Assembly: GCA_964017185.1 (NCBI GenBank)
Contig: OZ024875.1
Coordinates: 46,083,986 to 46,147,985, forward strand
Origin: Rugalucina vietnamica
Taxonomy: Eukaryota; Mollusca; Bivalvia; Lucinida; Lucinidae
Length of the DNA: 64,000 bases
Reading direction: 5' to 3'
The notes beneath the pieces were generated by a model. The model was not told where the DNA came from, searched no databases, and saw only the letters and a list, made by a program, of their open reading frames with translations. Below, piece by piece: positions 22,861 to 34,392 of this stretch; the first letter of the stretch is position 1; each line of letters opens with the position of its first letter. The translations under genes were made by a program, and so were the position numbers.

Positions 22861-24247
22861 GGCTGAAAGCTTATGAAATAAAGCTGATTTGGGGTGATTT
22901 TATTGATTAATAGTGCAAAATATATTTTAAATGATAATTTGCTTGCTGTATGGCTCCAATTGGGTGAAAATTGTAATCAAAGTACTAAATGTACTGATAG
23001 TGAGAGCGACTCATTCTTAACTTTGTCAAACATTGGAGGCTGGATGACCATTTTATGCAGTCAATATTATTTTGCTTCCCCAATTTGATTTAGGCCCGTC
23101 TGCAAATGTGAAAATGATTATTTAGGTCAGGACAGGGTTCAAATGTCAATGAGTGCAATGAGTACCGAATTGCTTAATTTGTTCTACAATATGGACGATT
23201 TCGCTCCGAATCAGAACACATACATTTCTTTATCAAGATTTACAAATTATTAAGTTTGTCTTCCATGATAACAAGAAGAAATACTTAAGCTTATAATTAA
23301 ATTCATGATTGTAAAGGATACTTGTCAATAAGGTTAATGGATCATTGAGGTCCGAATGGCATTACAGAGCAAATGGATTTTCCCATAAAATAGAGCAAAT
23401 GTCCCGACGTGACGATAGCTTTGAATTGGGCGTTAATCATCTAATCAAACAAACAAATGGATTTGCATAACCAGACATTCAGGGCATACCTACTGAAAAT
23501 GAGCGAGCAGGGGTTCTTTCATTGTATTAGAATTACTGCCCATTGAAAATTCGTCATATCGCATGTTTTGGAATTTAATCCATACAACAGCATTTACAAG
23601 ACGATTCTAATATTGCAACTTATCTGTTCCGCAGTGTCACTTAAATTGAGGAAGTGGTCATTGGTCCTGTGTTTATAATGACATTTAATAGTAAAAGCCG
23701 GTCAGACACAAGTTAAGCAATACATTACCCAGCCCATCAATGCATGATTTCTTTCATTCTAAGAGGCATGTTGACCCTGATGCTATAGAGCAATATGTAT
23801 ACAATCATTGACACACTCAGTATGTCATGCCAGGAACAAGTGTAAGTAAGTTGCTCTCAAGAAATTATCATCAATGATAAACTGATTAAGTGTGCTTCTG
23901 AAATCACTAGTATCTCAACATTTTAGATAATATAATACGATTATTATGTTTGATAGCTCACAAATCCCTTAATACATCTCAAAGGCAATAAACTCAAAGC
24001 ACATGAACTGCGATATTACTTTACATGGACTACTACAACTGAAAGGTGTTGAGGGTATCTCTGTAGGTTAAAGACAGAAATTGGGTAGAATTGATTGTGG
24101 CATAACAATGCACAGGGCGGGAAAACAACACTAGAGAGTGGTTAACACAAACATTTGTCAGAAAGGCCTTCAATATTAGAAGTTCTGGTAGAGCAGCTGG
24201 GTCAAGATAATGTCGCTTAAAGTCGCTATTTTGAAATGTGTATGATG
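22861..24247. other. Intergenic; SINE tail relic only
   Basis: A 3' SINE-like tail (GGGCGTTAATCATCTAATC, then CAAACAAACAAA) lies at about 23427-23458. Nothing else was recognised. Confidence 0.5.
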
Positions 24248-24490
24248 GTGGCCCCCGTGGCCGAGCGGTTAAGAGCGCTGTTTCTGAATCACTCGATCAT
24301 CTCACCGCTGTGTCTGGTGTGGGTTCGAGCCCCGCTCTGGCCACATGTGAGACAAGCCAAGTTCTGCTTGCGGGTGTGTAGGGTGTTTTTTCTCGGGGTT
24401 CTCCCGTTTTCGCCCCACCTACTGATTGGCCCGTCTCATATGAGTTGAAATAATCTTGAAAGGGACGTAAAACTGAATTTAATAAAAAGA
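24248..24490 (+). mobile_element. tRNA-derived SINE, near full length
   Basis: The tRNA-like head is 24248-24344: GTGGCC at the 5' end pairs with GGCCAC at the 3' end, with an A box (TGGCCGAGCGGTTAAGAGCG) and a B box (GGTTCGAGCCC). A roughly 140-bp body follows, ending in GGGACGTAAAACTGAATTTA and AATAAAAAG. A long variable arm resembles Leu/Ser tRNAs. It is shared with 15915-16065, which rules out an ordinary tRNA gene. Confidence 0.85.
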
Positions 24491-25040
24491 AGTGTGTGTG
24501 GTCATTTTGGTTCAGCCTAATGGGCTACCCTGTTGAAAGATGCAAAATTACAGTAACTCTCTTCGGCTCCATGTTGTCAAATCTAAAGGGTCTCTGAAGA
24601 GGCTTGAGTTGCCTAAACCGCTGTATGGCTTGTTTCTCATGAATATGTTCGCTGCTCTTAAAGGATCTCAGTTTTATTTTTATTTGTTATGACTGCAGCT
24701 GTTGTTGTGCAGTGTGGCGGCCCTAAATCATCCATATTGCAGATTATATTTTCCTTTTGGTCCCTTGAGATCAGCGAGGGTATTCTAAGAAATCAGAAGA
24801 TTTTTATCGATGTAGATTCATTCTTTAACCAAAGTTTAATATATTTGGTCTCATTTGGATTGTACTAGTCTTTGTATCGACTACCCTGTGGAAAGATGCA
24901 AAATTACAGTAATTCTCTTTGGCTCCATGTTACCAAATCTAAAGGGTCACTTAAGAGGCTTGAGAAGCCGACAAAGTGATATGGCTCATCTTTTGTCTCA
25001 TGAATACGTTCACTGCTTTTAAAGGATTTCAGTTTTATTT
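24491..25040. repeat. Direct duplication of about 360 bp
   Basis: A segment with CTACCCTGTTGAAAGATGCA, then AAATTACAGTAACTCTCTTC, at 24524 recurs at 24884 with small changes. It includes the family D-related piece AAAGGATCTCAGTTTTATTT. Confidence 0.75.
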
Positions 25041-26010
25041 TATTATGACGGCTGTTTTGTCATGTAGGGCTGTTAGGTACATACTGTACACAATATGACC
25101 ACTGGGCAGTTCTGACATCAAGGGTAAGAGTCGACTGTAATGAAGCACATGTAGTGTAAAAATAATGCACATACATTCAATATACACAAGCTATGTCTGA
25201 CATACCTAGAAGCGAGCAGCTTACCCCACATTGGATGATTTGTTCGGAGATGAGTGTTCTTCTAGCTATAATATACCATGCGACTTTACAACATATAGGG
25301 CTGGGTGTAAGATTGTAAGCATCAGAGCTGTAGCAGTTTGTAGAATGATATGAAAGCAGAATGCAGGTGTTTCAAGGCTTAGTCCACATCGGACCTGTCT
25401 TGCTGATATGCCGTATACGTAGACCATGTCAGTGGCATCCTGCATCAACGACTTGCTGATCAACCATTGGGAAACTGCTGTTTACGTTTGAGGGGTGGAA
25501 TATATATTATGCCAGTTGTTAGCACATTTCCGAGCCTGCTGAAGAAATTATGGGTCTCTATCTTGCAATTATTGTTGAGCATGCAACATTTTGTGGCCAC
25601 TGCTTGCGTCTTGGTCTCATTTTACTCATGCGTGCAGCAAAATATATATTGCTTAAACAAAAAAAAGGTCTTCAACAAAGACAATGACCATCTGACACAC
25701 ATAACTTGTCTTGATTGGGTTCTGCAGCATCATACATAGCATGAGATGGCAGGCAGTCACATTTGCATTTTTATCACTTTTTGAGGTCCATGTCTGAACA
25801 TCAACATATGAGCCTGTCCGTGAGAAAAGGTACAAGTTGGCACAAATTTACATTTTCTGGAAAATTCATTTCAAAAGATTTAATGTCATTCATTGGTCAT
25901 ATTTTTATCAAAAATACCTTTGAACCTTTGAAATTTATTGATATTGATGCAGATATTGTTCGGGATGTAAATCTGAGTGAGATTAGGTCTGTTACTATTA
26001 GCAACACGAG
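25041..26010. other. Intergenic, no gene seen
   Basis: Short open frames exist here, but none has a recognisable domain or splice context. Confidence 0.45.
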
Positions 26011-26800
26011 ATCATTTACGTTGCCATGGTAACCAGTAGCGCAATTTTAGAAGTGATATTGCAAATAAAAACTGTGATATCTTTACTTGTACTTGTAATA
26101 TATTTTCTTAAAAATAGTGTCAAATGAAAGGTCAGGAAACGTCCTTTATTATTTTGATAATAACTTTGAATAAGCTCATTTGCATATTCATGAATATTCA
26201 TTAATAATTCATTTTTTCTCCCAACTTTAACATTTTATTATAACTTAAGACTTAAACAAGCCGCCGGTACTTGAATACCAACTACATTATTGTATTTATC
26301 ATTCAGGACATTACCCATTGCAAAATATAAGATAAACAAGAAAGGTAATATTCCATGTATAAAGAATTATGTTTCCATGGTAACCAATACTTCAAAGACA
26401 GAGCTGACATAGCATATAATTATTTAACCATAACTTATCTAATACTCGACTCACTTTAGCAACACTGGTGTCAGATTAAAGATAATAAATTTTCCATTCT
26501 CAGTACGTCAACATGAAGAAATAAACTCATTTGCATAATCATGAATATTCATTGTAACATGGCCCTTATGCCATTTTTGATTATAAGATGAACCTAAGTA
26601 TTACGAAGTGTAATTAAATGCAAATATCATACCAAAACTTTGTACGAAATCACCCAAATGCTAAGATTTAAAAGTTGCTTTGATGCTTAACGAGAGAATG
26701 AATGAATATTTCTTTTAGCAGCATTAAAGCATTTTTGTTTCCATGGCAACCAATGTTTCATAAGACATGCTAATGATACAAACGACTACTTGCTATTGTC
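26011..26800. repeat. About 350-bp tandem repeat carrying X-box-like palindromes
   Basis: GTTGCCATGGTAAC (26020), GTTTCCATGGTAAC (26371) and GTTTCCATGGCAAC (26737) recur at 350-366-bp spacing. They are followed by CATTTGCATATTCATGAATA-type segments at about 26177 and 26529. Each palindrome fits the RFX X-box consensus. Confidence 0.7.
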
Positions 26801-27449
26801 TTTTTCACTTTGTATTACATAGCCGATACATTATCAAAGTTTATTGAGATTTTTTTTTTTCAATTGATTATCCAAATACGTAAAAGAACTTACTGTTTCC
26901 TGCATTTTCAAAAGACAACATTTTGTCTAATCATTACTTTATTAATTCCTATGTATATATCTATAGATACTACGCCATTCTTATATTTGAGTATTATATT
27001 CTGTGGTGCGTGCAAGAGAGTATGTGAAAAATTAAAGCAAGCCTTCAAACTCCCACAAGACTCTGTATAATTCTAACAGAAACTTTTGGGGAGTTTCTTA
27101 GCTTGTTGGAGCATTACACTCAAAATATTCCAATTACAGAGAGATGCAAGTAGGGACATTGTTGGTCATAAGGCAGATGGTATTCACGAAGCTGTGAAAT
27201 TTCACTTCAGATTGTGACACAATTTGTTTTATAAATGAGCAGATTAAAACAATAATATCAACAATAATACATATTAATAAACGCAAGAAAATTAATACCA
27301 ACATAAGACCTAGATGATCCTGATTTATATACATGTCTGTTGATGCAAACCATTCAGGAAAGCATTCGTTTTACGGGCTCATCGACGGGCGAGAACAGCC
27401 TATATACTAAACATTTAGCGATTATCGTTCAATGTCGTTACAAGCTGGT
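26801..27449. other. Intergenic, no gene seen
   Basis: AT-rich, no recognisable features. Confidence 0.5.
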
Positions 27450-27868
27450 GGATGAAAAGGTAAACGTAGGCAATGATTAGGCAATGACATAATCAGCAAT
27501 AAATCCCCTCTCCAAAAGCATAGGTTGGAAAACAATAAATTGACAATTAGATACATGAACTTATACTAAGAAACATATCATAAGCCGAGTAGTTAGGTGC
27601 AAACAGCACAAGTCAACACTGAAACATAAAACAATTAGAACTTCAACAGAAGAACCACTTTGGATCGATCAGTAATATAAAACTACTGTGGTATTAAACC
27701 AGTTTTACATATGCCTAACCTCACCCTCATCCTCTACAATGGTTCACAACAATTAGTTACTTTTTCGGTTGTCGTGGTGAATCTCTAACTAGCCAATGAA
27801 TCATCCAGGACAAACAAATAAATCATGGTAACCACCATGATGATTTAAAAACGAGGACCCAAAGATAC

Positions 27869-30053
27869 TGTCACGATAAAAAATGTACTTTTGCTGTTTG
27901 TGGGGTTTGGATAATTTGTTTGATTTCTTTTAAATGTTTAGTTGAGCATAATAGGTATTTGGAAACTCTTACACAGGAGTAAACATGACATGTTTACTGC
28001 ATTGTGAAGGATATCTATGTATGTTAGACACGGCAAAAAATATTTGTGCCATGAAGAGTTTTATGCTCAATTGTGATATTTTAACAGTCTTTTTGTGTTA
28101 TGGTATTTGTTGATTTGTGGCGTGGAAATTGGCATTATGTGCAGTTTAATTGGATTCTGTACTGGGCTCAGATTCGTGTTTTATCAGTTTGCCATAAATG
28201 GTTTCTGAGAGTGACACGGCTTTAACGGAAACATGAAGTCCGGGGATTTGAATCATATGATTTACACCTTGAGGTATAATCCAGAGAAAATTTGTATTGC
28301 CGATTTTATGGTTAGCAATATAGCTTTTTGCAAGCTGATCTGGGTGTGGGTGTCAGTGGATGTGCATTTAGAATTGTTATTCACTTGCTCACGGTGGGTT
28401 ATTCACATGTTCTGATGAATGGTTTTGGAATATATGATGGAAAACGGTATGGTTTTCAGGGAAATGTTCACAAACTTATGCGTATAAATAGGCAGCTTAT
28501 TTTGTGTGGAATCAATATGAATTATCGGAAGAATGTAAAGATTGGGCATGAATTTGAGATGTTTGGATATGGGTTTATCTGGTACACCTGGTTATGGTCA
28601 GCGCCAGTCTGAGTAGTCGGCCGTCGGTAAGTTATAACAGTTCATAAATATACATTTTGTACAGTGAGATTGTATAGCCATAATAATGTAGCTCATTATG
28701 GTGGAAAGCACATTGATAGGGTTGTAAAAATGAAAATTTCTATATTTCTGCACGCTACGTTGCCGTGAAGCGGCATTGGTTTAGTTTTTATGTATTAAAT
28801 TTCGCGTAAGAATGACATTGCGCGGTATGTATGTCAACCAAAGTTGTAAAATGGAAATTTCTGTTATGTGCTACGTTACTTGTAGCGACGTTATTGTCAT
28901 TGACGTACATTTAGTTTCATGTTATGTTTTGTTATCTAATCATCTCATCATAAAGGAAGTTAATGTTGACTCGGAACAAAGCTGTAAGACTGGAAATTTC
29001 AGATTTTAAGTTTTACGTTATAGTAACGTAACGCTTAGATTTGACGTTAATGACGTCATTAAGAATATTCGCTATTACTGAAATTAGTGATGTCATTTAA
29101 GAAAGGTTTAATATTGTAACAAGATTGTCTCGCAAGATTTATCGTATTCTGAGAAATGGCTTTCTATGAATTTGGTCATAGATTGGCAGGACCAATTCCT
29201 GGGTGAGGAATTGTGGATGCATGTCGGAGATTTGCTTGTGATGTCGCTGGGAAAGGAACTAGGGTTAGTTCGCGACATATGTGGTTTAACTGTATCGTAC
29301 ATGTGAATAAATGTTTCAATGTAGATACTGGAGTATTATGGTTTATATGTATAGTACAAGCAATCTAGCGAATAAACTAATACAGTTCCGGGGTACGGAA
29401 TTGTGGGAGGTTATTTGCAATTGGATGTTGTGACGTGCATAGCTGCAGGAGATTTCGTTATGATAAATTGCGACACTATCAGTTATTTTGTTGTTAAGAC
29501 ACAGTTACTTTATTTCAGGCCTTGAAGCTGAAATTGTAATCTATGGACGTAATCTGAATTCCTGAAATTAAACTGGGCTAAACTATATGATGGGGCAGTG
29601 ACGGTATAAACGGGACGATATAAAATCATTGGTGTTTGATTTACAATGGACGGGCGTGGTCTACAGTTCGTTTTGGGAACACTGGACTGTTTTGCAAGCA
29701 GTGGTGTCGAGTGTACTAGTGAGACGAACGTGTGACAGTATACCCGGAGATGCCAATGGGAAAGTGTGTGGGACATTGATGAACAAAGGACGTATTTTTT
29801 TTTTTTTCTTTTCTCAGTAATTTCTTTTTGTAGTCTCTTTCTATCTTTTTTCTCCTTCTTTGCTTCTCACTTTAAACATCATTATAAATAAATCATCATA
29901 ATTTGAAAATTCTGTTTAATTGAACCCTCCCATAGATTTGCTGGTCATTCATAGCAGGAAGCGTATACCCTTGGTCATTCGATACATGATTTGTTGGGCA
30001 CAACAAGCCATTGTATCCTCTGACTTTATATTAAGTAGAGTCAGTCCGTGACA
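27869..30053 (+). repeat. 5' long terminal repeat (2185 bp)
   Basis: It starts TGTCACG and ends CGTGACA, a perfect 7-bp inverted terminus. A consensus CRE (TGACGTCA) lies at 29051-29058, a TATAAAA-like box near 29625 and an AATAAA near 29887. It differs from the 3' LTR by two T residues in the T-tract near 29793 (13 against 11). No other difference was seen on reading. Its short ORFs are all duplicated in the other LTR and are probably not genes. Confidence 0.95.
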
Positions 30054-30055
30054 TT

Positions 30056-30072
30056 TGGTGTCAGAAGTGGGA
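30056..30072 (+). other. Primer binding site, Leu-tRNA-like
   Basis: TGGTGTCAGAAGTGGGA begins 2 nt after the LTR. TGG pairs with the tRNA CCA end, and GTCAGAA equals the 5' acceptor strand expected for a Leu-type tRNA. The assignment to Leu is from memory of tRNA families. Confidence 0.7.
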
Positions 30073-30753
30073 TACGCCCAACATTTCTGCATTGGATATC
30101 AGTAACTCTTGGAGGTGTTTATATATGCTAGGATTTAGAGAACCAAATGTGAATCACAGTGAAATTCTCTAGTGTACCAAAGTAAGCAATGCTTAAGCAA
30201 AGTAAAAGTAATTGTTTAAAATAATGCAAATGTAATCTCTAAAATTTCATTGTTCTGGTATATGTTACAGTCACACTGTCACTTAAGAACAAGATATCAA
30301 AGTATATTTCAGTTATGAGGGCCGATGGTTAGACTGATGGGAGTCCTCCGATAATTCATATTCCCGTCGACCGACTGTCAGGGTTGGCGAGCACCAGAGA
30401 CGGGGTGTACCAGTGAAGCACCAGGTGATCCTGAAATTTGAGGTTTGTCAATTGAACGGTTTGTTTAAGGTATTCATGAGTATGGGCTTACTTTTGTAAA
30501 TTGTTACGCAACGGTTAAAGGCATTAGTTGATTGTGGTAGAATGTCTGGGTGATTCTTAATGGGTTATTAAGAATAGGTTGCGTTGAGGCAATTGGTAAA
30601 CAAAAGTTGAAGCTTGGTAAGCATTGGGTTTTGCTTATTTATTGATGTGAATACTGTGAAGTTTACGTTGTTAAGAATCAATTGATAACTCAGATTTCGT
30701 TTTATTGTGACCATCCTTACAAACAGTAATAATTTTTCAAAAGGGAAATAATC

Positions 30754-33700
30754 ATGGATGTAGTTAAAGAGTTAACCAAAGTGGGAAAAGATTTAGGTCT
30801 TGAAGGTGAAGCACTTAATGCGTTTGTTTCAGAGCAACAAGTAATACTACGTGATGAACGTCAAGCGGCACGTGATGCAGAACGTGAGCGTCGAGAAGCA
30901 GAGCGCGAAAAAGAAAAAGCAGAACGCGAAATCCGCGAGATGGAATTAAGAGCTGAACGCGAACGCCATGAGCGCGAGTTAAAAGCTAAAGCTGATGAAC
31001 AAGAAAAGCAGCGTGAAATTAAGGAGTATGAATTACAACTTAAGAAACAGGAAATTGAACTGAAGCGGAATGAGTTGCTAGCTCAAGAAGCTGAAAAGGT
31101 AAGACAGAAAGAATTAAAAGAACAAGAGTTAGAAACCCAGAGAGCATTAAAAGAGCGTGAACTGGAAGTACAATACGGGCATGCAAATGAAGAAATGGAG
31201 CTTAAGGCAGATGAGGAGCGTAAGATCAGAAATGCAGATAGGGCTAAGTATGAGGCAGAAATTGCATTGCGACAACAGGAGATTGCATTGGAACGAGAGA
31301 GGTTAGTAGCAGAGAGAGACAGGTTAGGAGCAGAGAGAGAGAAATTAGAACGTGAGTATGAAATGCAGATTGAATTACAGGACAGAAGACATTTCGCAGA
31401 AATGGAGAGGATCACAGCGCAAAGGGCGGAGAGGCCAATCCCAGCGCCAAGAGACACTATTAAGGCAAGAACGCCTAAAATCCCGGCATTTAATGAAGGT
31501 AAGGACGAAATGGATGCATATCTACTTAGGTTTGAACGGTATGCTACAGCACAAGGGTGGAAAAGAGAATCATGGGCAACTGATTTGAGTGCGTTATTAC
31601 AGGGTAAAGCGTTAGATGTGTACGCATTGATGCCACAGGAGGATGCAATGGACTATGACAAGTTGAAGTGTGCATTGTTACAAAGGTATCAATTAACAGA
31701 GGAAGGATTCAAGCGTAAGTACAGAAAGTGTAGACCAGAAACCGGTGAAACGTTTCAGCAGTTTTCAGCACGGTTGAAGAGCTACTTTACAAGATGGATA
31801 GATATGTCAGGTATTCCTAAAACTTTTGAAGGTTTGCAGGATCTCATGTTGAGAGACCAGTTTACATTTATTTGTAACAGAGAACTGGAGTTATTTCTAC
31901 GGGAGAGAGAACCAACTTCGTTGGAGCAAGCTAGTAAATTGGCGGATTCCTACAAGGAAGCTAGGTATGTGGATATTGTTAATTTGACCTTCAAGAATGA
32001 CAGAGGTAGATCTCGTTCTAATTCAGCATCCAGATCAAGGTCACCAGTGAAAAGAGACCAGATTCCTAATAATCAAAACTCATATGGAAGAGGAAGAGGT
32101 AAATACTATCCAGGTTTGAAATGTTATAATTGTGGTGGAACACATTACAGGAGGGAGTGTCCGGAACTAAAACCCGGTATCATGAAAGTAGGTGCGGTAG
32201 GACATAGAGGTAGATCACCAACAAAGAAGGTGACTTTTCAGAGCAAAGATTCGGAGGTACAGACTACATATGAAGACAGTCATGAGGATACAACAACAGA
32301 TGTTAAGAAATGTGGAGCTTGCTTGACGTATACAAATACTGTCAGTTATTCCAAAGCAGCAATGGAGAGTAAGGATAACTTACATGAGAAACACCAAGTA
32401 AGTGTGAGTTCAGTATCATCTCTTTCAGAACTTAGTACTGTACAAGGAATGGTTGAAGAGAAATCGGTTGAGGTTTTACGAGATACTGGATGTTCGGGCG
32501 TGATAGTAAGTAAACATGTAGTCCCGGAAGGTGCATATACAGGAAGAAATCAAACTATGGTAATGGTAGATTATTCTACAAGAGTTGTACCGGAAGTGAA
32601 GGTAAACATTGACACACCATATTACAAAGGGGAAGTATTGGCACTATGTGTGGAAAAGCCATTGGTTGATTTAATCATAGGTAATATTCCAGGTGCACGG
32701 GAACGCAACAAACCGGATATAGACTGGGTGCCAACATTAGCAGTGCAAACTAGGGCACAGAAGAAACAGGAAGGAACACATGTGAGTATGAAGACACCAG
32801 AAATAGTTATACAAGAAGTTACACCGGATCAAATTCGGAAGGCCCAGAATGAAGATCAGAGTTTGAAGGTAATGAAGGCACGGTGTGAAGCCAAGGAGTG
32901 TCTTAAGAATGCATCATATTTTATTAAAAATAACTTGATGTACCGGAAGTTTAGCTCGCCGAACATTGAGCGAGGTAGGTTATTTACACAACTTATAGTG
33001 CCACAGCAATTTCGCAAAACAGTAATGAAGTTGGCTCACGAGTCAATAATGGCAGGTCATTTAGCTGTTAAACGAACCATACAAAAGGTTCTCTCAGAAT
33101 TTTATTGGCCAGGCATCAGTAGCGACATAAAACGATTTTGTCAGTCATGTGACATTTGTCAACGTACTGTACCCAAGGGTAAGGTAATTCGAGCACCCTT
33201 AGGAAAGATGCCTAGAATAGATGTACCATTCAAGAGAGTTGCAACTGATTTGATAGGACCTTTGAAACCTGTGACATACAGTAAGAACCGGTTCATACTT
33301 ACAGTAGTTGATTATGCAACGAGATATCCAGAGGCAGTGCCATTGGCGTCAATTGACACGGAAACTGTTGCAGATGCATTGGTAAGTATTTTTAATCAAG
33401 TTGGAGTAACCGATGAGATCAGCTTAGACTTAGGATCACAATTTACGTCATCCATTATGAAGGAAGTGAGTACTAGGATGTTTTTCAGGCGATCAGTGAT
33501 GGGCCCGCACTCTACACCGTACACTAACCCGTACACCAACTTGTACACCAACCCGTACATCAACCCGTACATCGCTCTGTATACCGTCCCGTGTACCGCC
33601 ACGTATTCTACGGTACATTACGTATTTGTGGAACATTTCAGGTGGACGATAAACAGCATGCTGATAAGAATCTATACGGAGAAATCAGCAGTTTGTGGTA

Positions 33701-34392
33701 AGTTACCATTTATCATTTACAGAAACATGGAGAGTCAGAATGGCCGAGATGGAGATTGTGTGGCAACGTTGCCAGTGGGAGTGAGTGCATGTTTGTTACC
33801 AGAAAGATCGACAGAAGAAAAGCCGGCAAAGGATGTAACACAGTGTTATGCTCAAAGTATGGTTGGTATTTTCAGCTCTGACGTTAACGAGACCGACACC
33901 GGAAGTTGTAGTTTAGAGACAAGATATCATCCAGGTTTGAGATTTAACGAGAGATTGGCAGGTAGACAATATTTTACTTTCACAGGTTGGGTACACATTT
34001 GTATCAGTATAATGTTGTTCCTTACTTCCCAGTGTCCAGGAGATATATTGGCATTCATGGTTTGGTTTTTGTCGATATGTAATAACGTGATCACGTTTGT
34101 TGCGGTGGTTACCGTGGCGTTACGGGTAGACAGTATTGTAACTGACTGGCATATATCTTTTATTTGGGTAAGTGTAGTCAGTGTAATGACTAACTGGTGG
34201 CTGTGGCCGCATAGACGGAAGCCCAATAGTAAGGTTAATACTACATGTAGTAATGCGGAGTGTTCCAGTGACGTTGAATGGAAATATGTAAGATGGAAAG
34301 CAAGGAAGGCGGAACAGACTATTTGTCGCGTATTTAGTGGATTACGGTTAACGCCGATAGCTTTTGCTGTTTCCTCCGGAATCCGAGTATAG
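30754..34392 (+). CDS. Gag-protease-truncated integrase polyprotein fused to a membrane-spanning tail
   Basis: A single 1212-codon frame starts at ATGGATG. Residues 1-235 form a very long Arg/Glu-rich coiled coil. Residues 240-405 form a gag capsid-like domain, followed by an SR-rich stretch. C457-C469 is a zinc knuckle of CX2CX3HX4C form. D577-T-G starts the aspartic protease. The integrase zinc finger has H762, H769, C796 and C799, and the catalytic core has D832 and D892. The expected Glu about 35 residues later is absent. From about residue 918 the chain becomes YTNP-type repeats, then novel sequence with three or four hydrophobic helices at about 1075-1157 and a basic end. Reverse transcriptase and RNase H are missing. 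The tail is env-like only in having membrane segments; it could instead be captured host sequence. The frame being open throughout argues that the fusion is translated. Confidence 0.93.
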   Translation: MDVVKELTKVGKDLGLEGEALNAFVSEQQVILRDERQAARDAERERREAEREKEKAEREIREMELRAERERHERELKAKADEQEKQREIKEYELQLKKQEIELKRNELLAQEAEKVRQKELKEQELETQRALKERELEVQYGHANEEMELKADEERKIRNADRAKYEAEIALRQQEIALERERLVAERDRLGAEREKLEREYEMQIELQDRRHFAEMERITAQRAERPIPAPRDTIKARTPKIPAFNEGKDEMDAYLLRFERYATAQGWKRESWATDLSALLQGKALDVYALMPQEDAMDYDKLKCALLQRYQLTEEGFKRKYRKCRPETGETFQQFSARLKSYFTRWIDMSGIPKTFEGLQDLMLRDQFTFICNRELELFLREREPTSLEQASKLADSYKEARYVDIVNLTFKNDRGRSRSNSASRSRSPVKRDQIPNNQNSYGRGRGKYYPGLKCYNCGGTHYRRECPELKPGIMKVGAVGHRGRSPTKKVTFQSKDSEVQTTYEDSHEDTTTDVKKCGACLTYTNTVSYSKAAMESKDNLHEKHQVSVSSVSSLSELSTVQGMVEEKSVEVLRDTGCSGVIVSKHVVPEGAYTGRNQTMVMVDYSTRVVPEVKVNIDTPYYKGEVLALCVEKPLVDLIIGNIPGARERNKPDIDWVPTLAVQTRAQKKQEGTHVSMKTPEIVIQEVTPDQIRKAQNEDQSLKVMKARCEAKECLKNASYFIKNNLMYRKFSSPNIERGRLFTQLIVPQQFRKTVMKLAHESIMAGHLAVKRTIQKVLSEFYWPGISSDIKRFCQSCDICQRTVPKGKVIRAPLGKMPRIDVPFKRVATDLIGPLKPVTYSKNRFILTVVDYATRYPEAVPLASIDTETVADALVSIFNQVGVTDEISLDLGSQFTSSIMKEVSTRMFFRRSVMGPHSTPYTNPYTNLYTNPYINPYIALYTVPCTATYSTVHYVFVEHFRWTINSMLIRIYTEKSAVCGKLPFIIYRNMESQNGRDGDCVATLPVGVSACLLPERSTEEKPAKDVTQCYAQSMVGIFSSDVNETDTGSCSLETRYHPGLRFNERLAGRQYFTFTGWVHICISIMLFLTSQCPGDILAFMVWFLSICNNVITFVAVVTVALRVDSIVTDWHISFIWVSVVSVMTNWWLWPHRRKPNSKVNTTCSNAECSSDVEWKYVRWKARKAEQTICRVFSGLRLTPIAFAVSSGIRV

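Noticed and set aside
24248-24344. Functional tRNA gene with Leu/Ser-like fold
   Set aside because: The same head and the start of the same downstream body occur at 15915, which marks both as SINE copies. No clean anticodon loop could be assigned.
25763-26032. 89-codon plus-strand frame ending at the first X-box
   Set aside because: It runs into the X-box tandem repeat, has no domain and shows no conserved splice borders.
28233-29820. Open frames of 60-94 codons in the LTR
   Set aside because: They are exactly duplicated in the second LTR and have no domain. Their identity reflects recent LTR duplication, not selection.
33960-34230. Calling the retroelement tail an envelope gene
   Set aside because: Only hydrophobic segments are visible. 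No signal peptide, cleavage site or fusion-peptide pattern was seen, and it is fused in frame to gag-pol.
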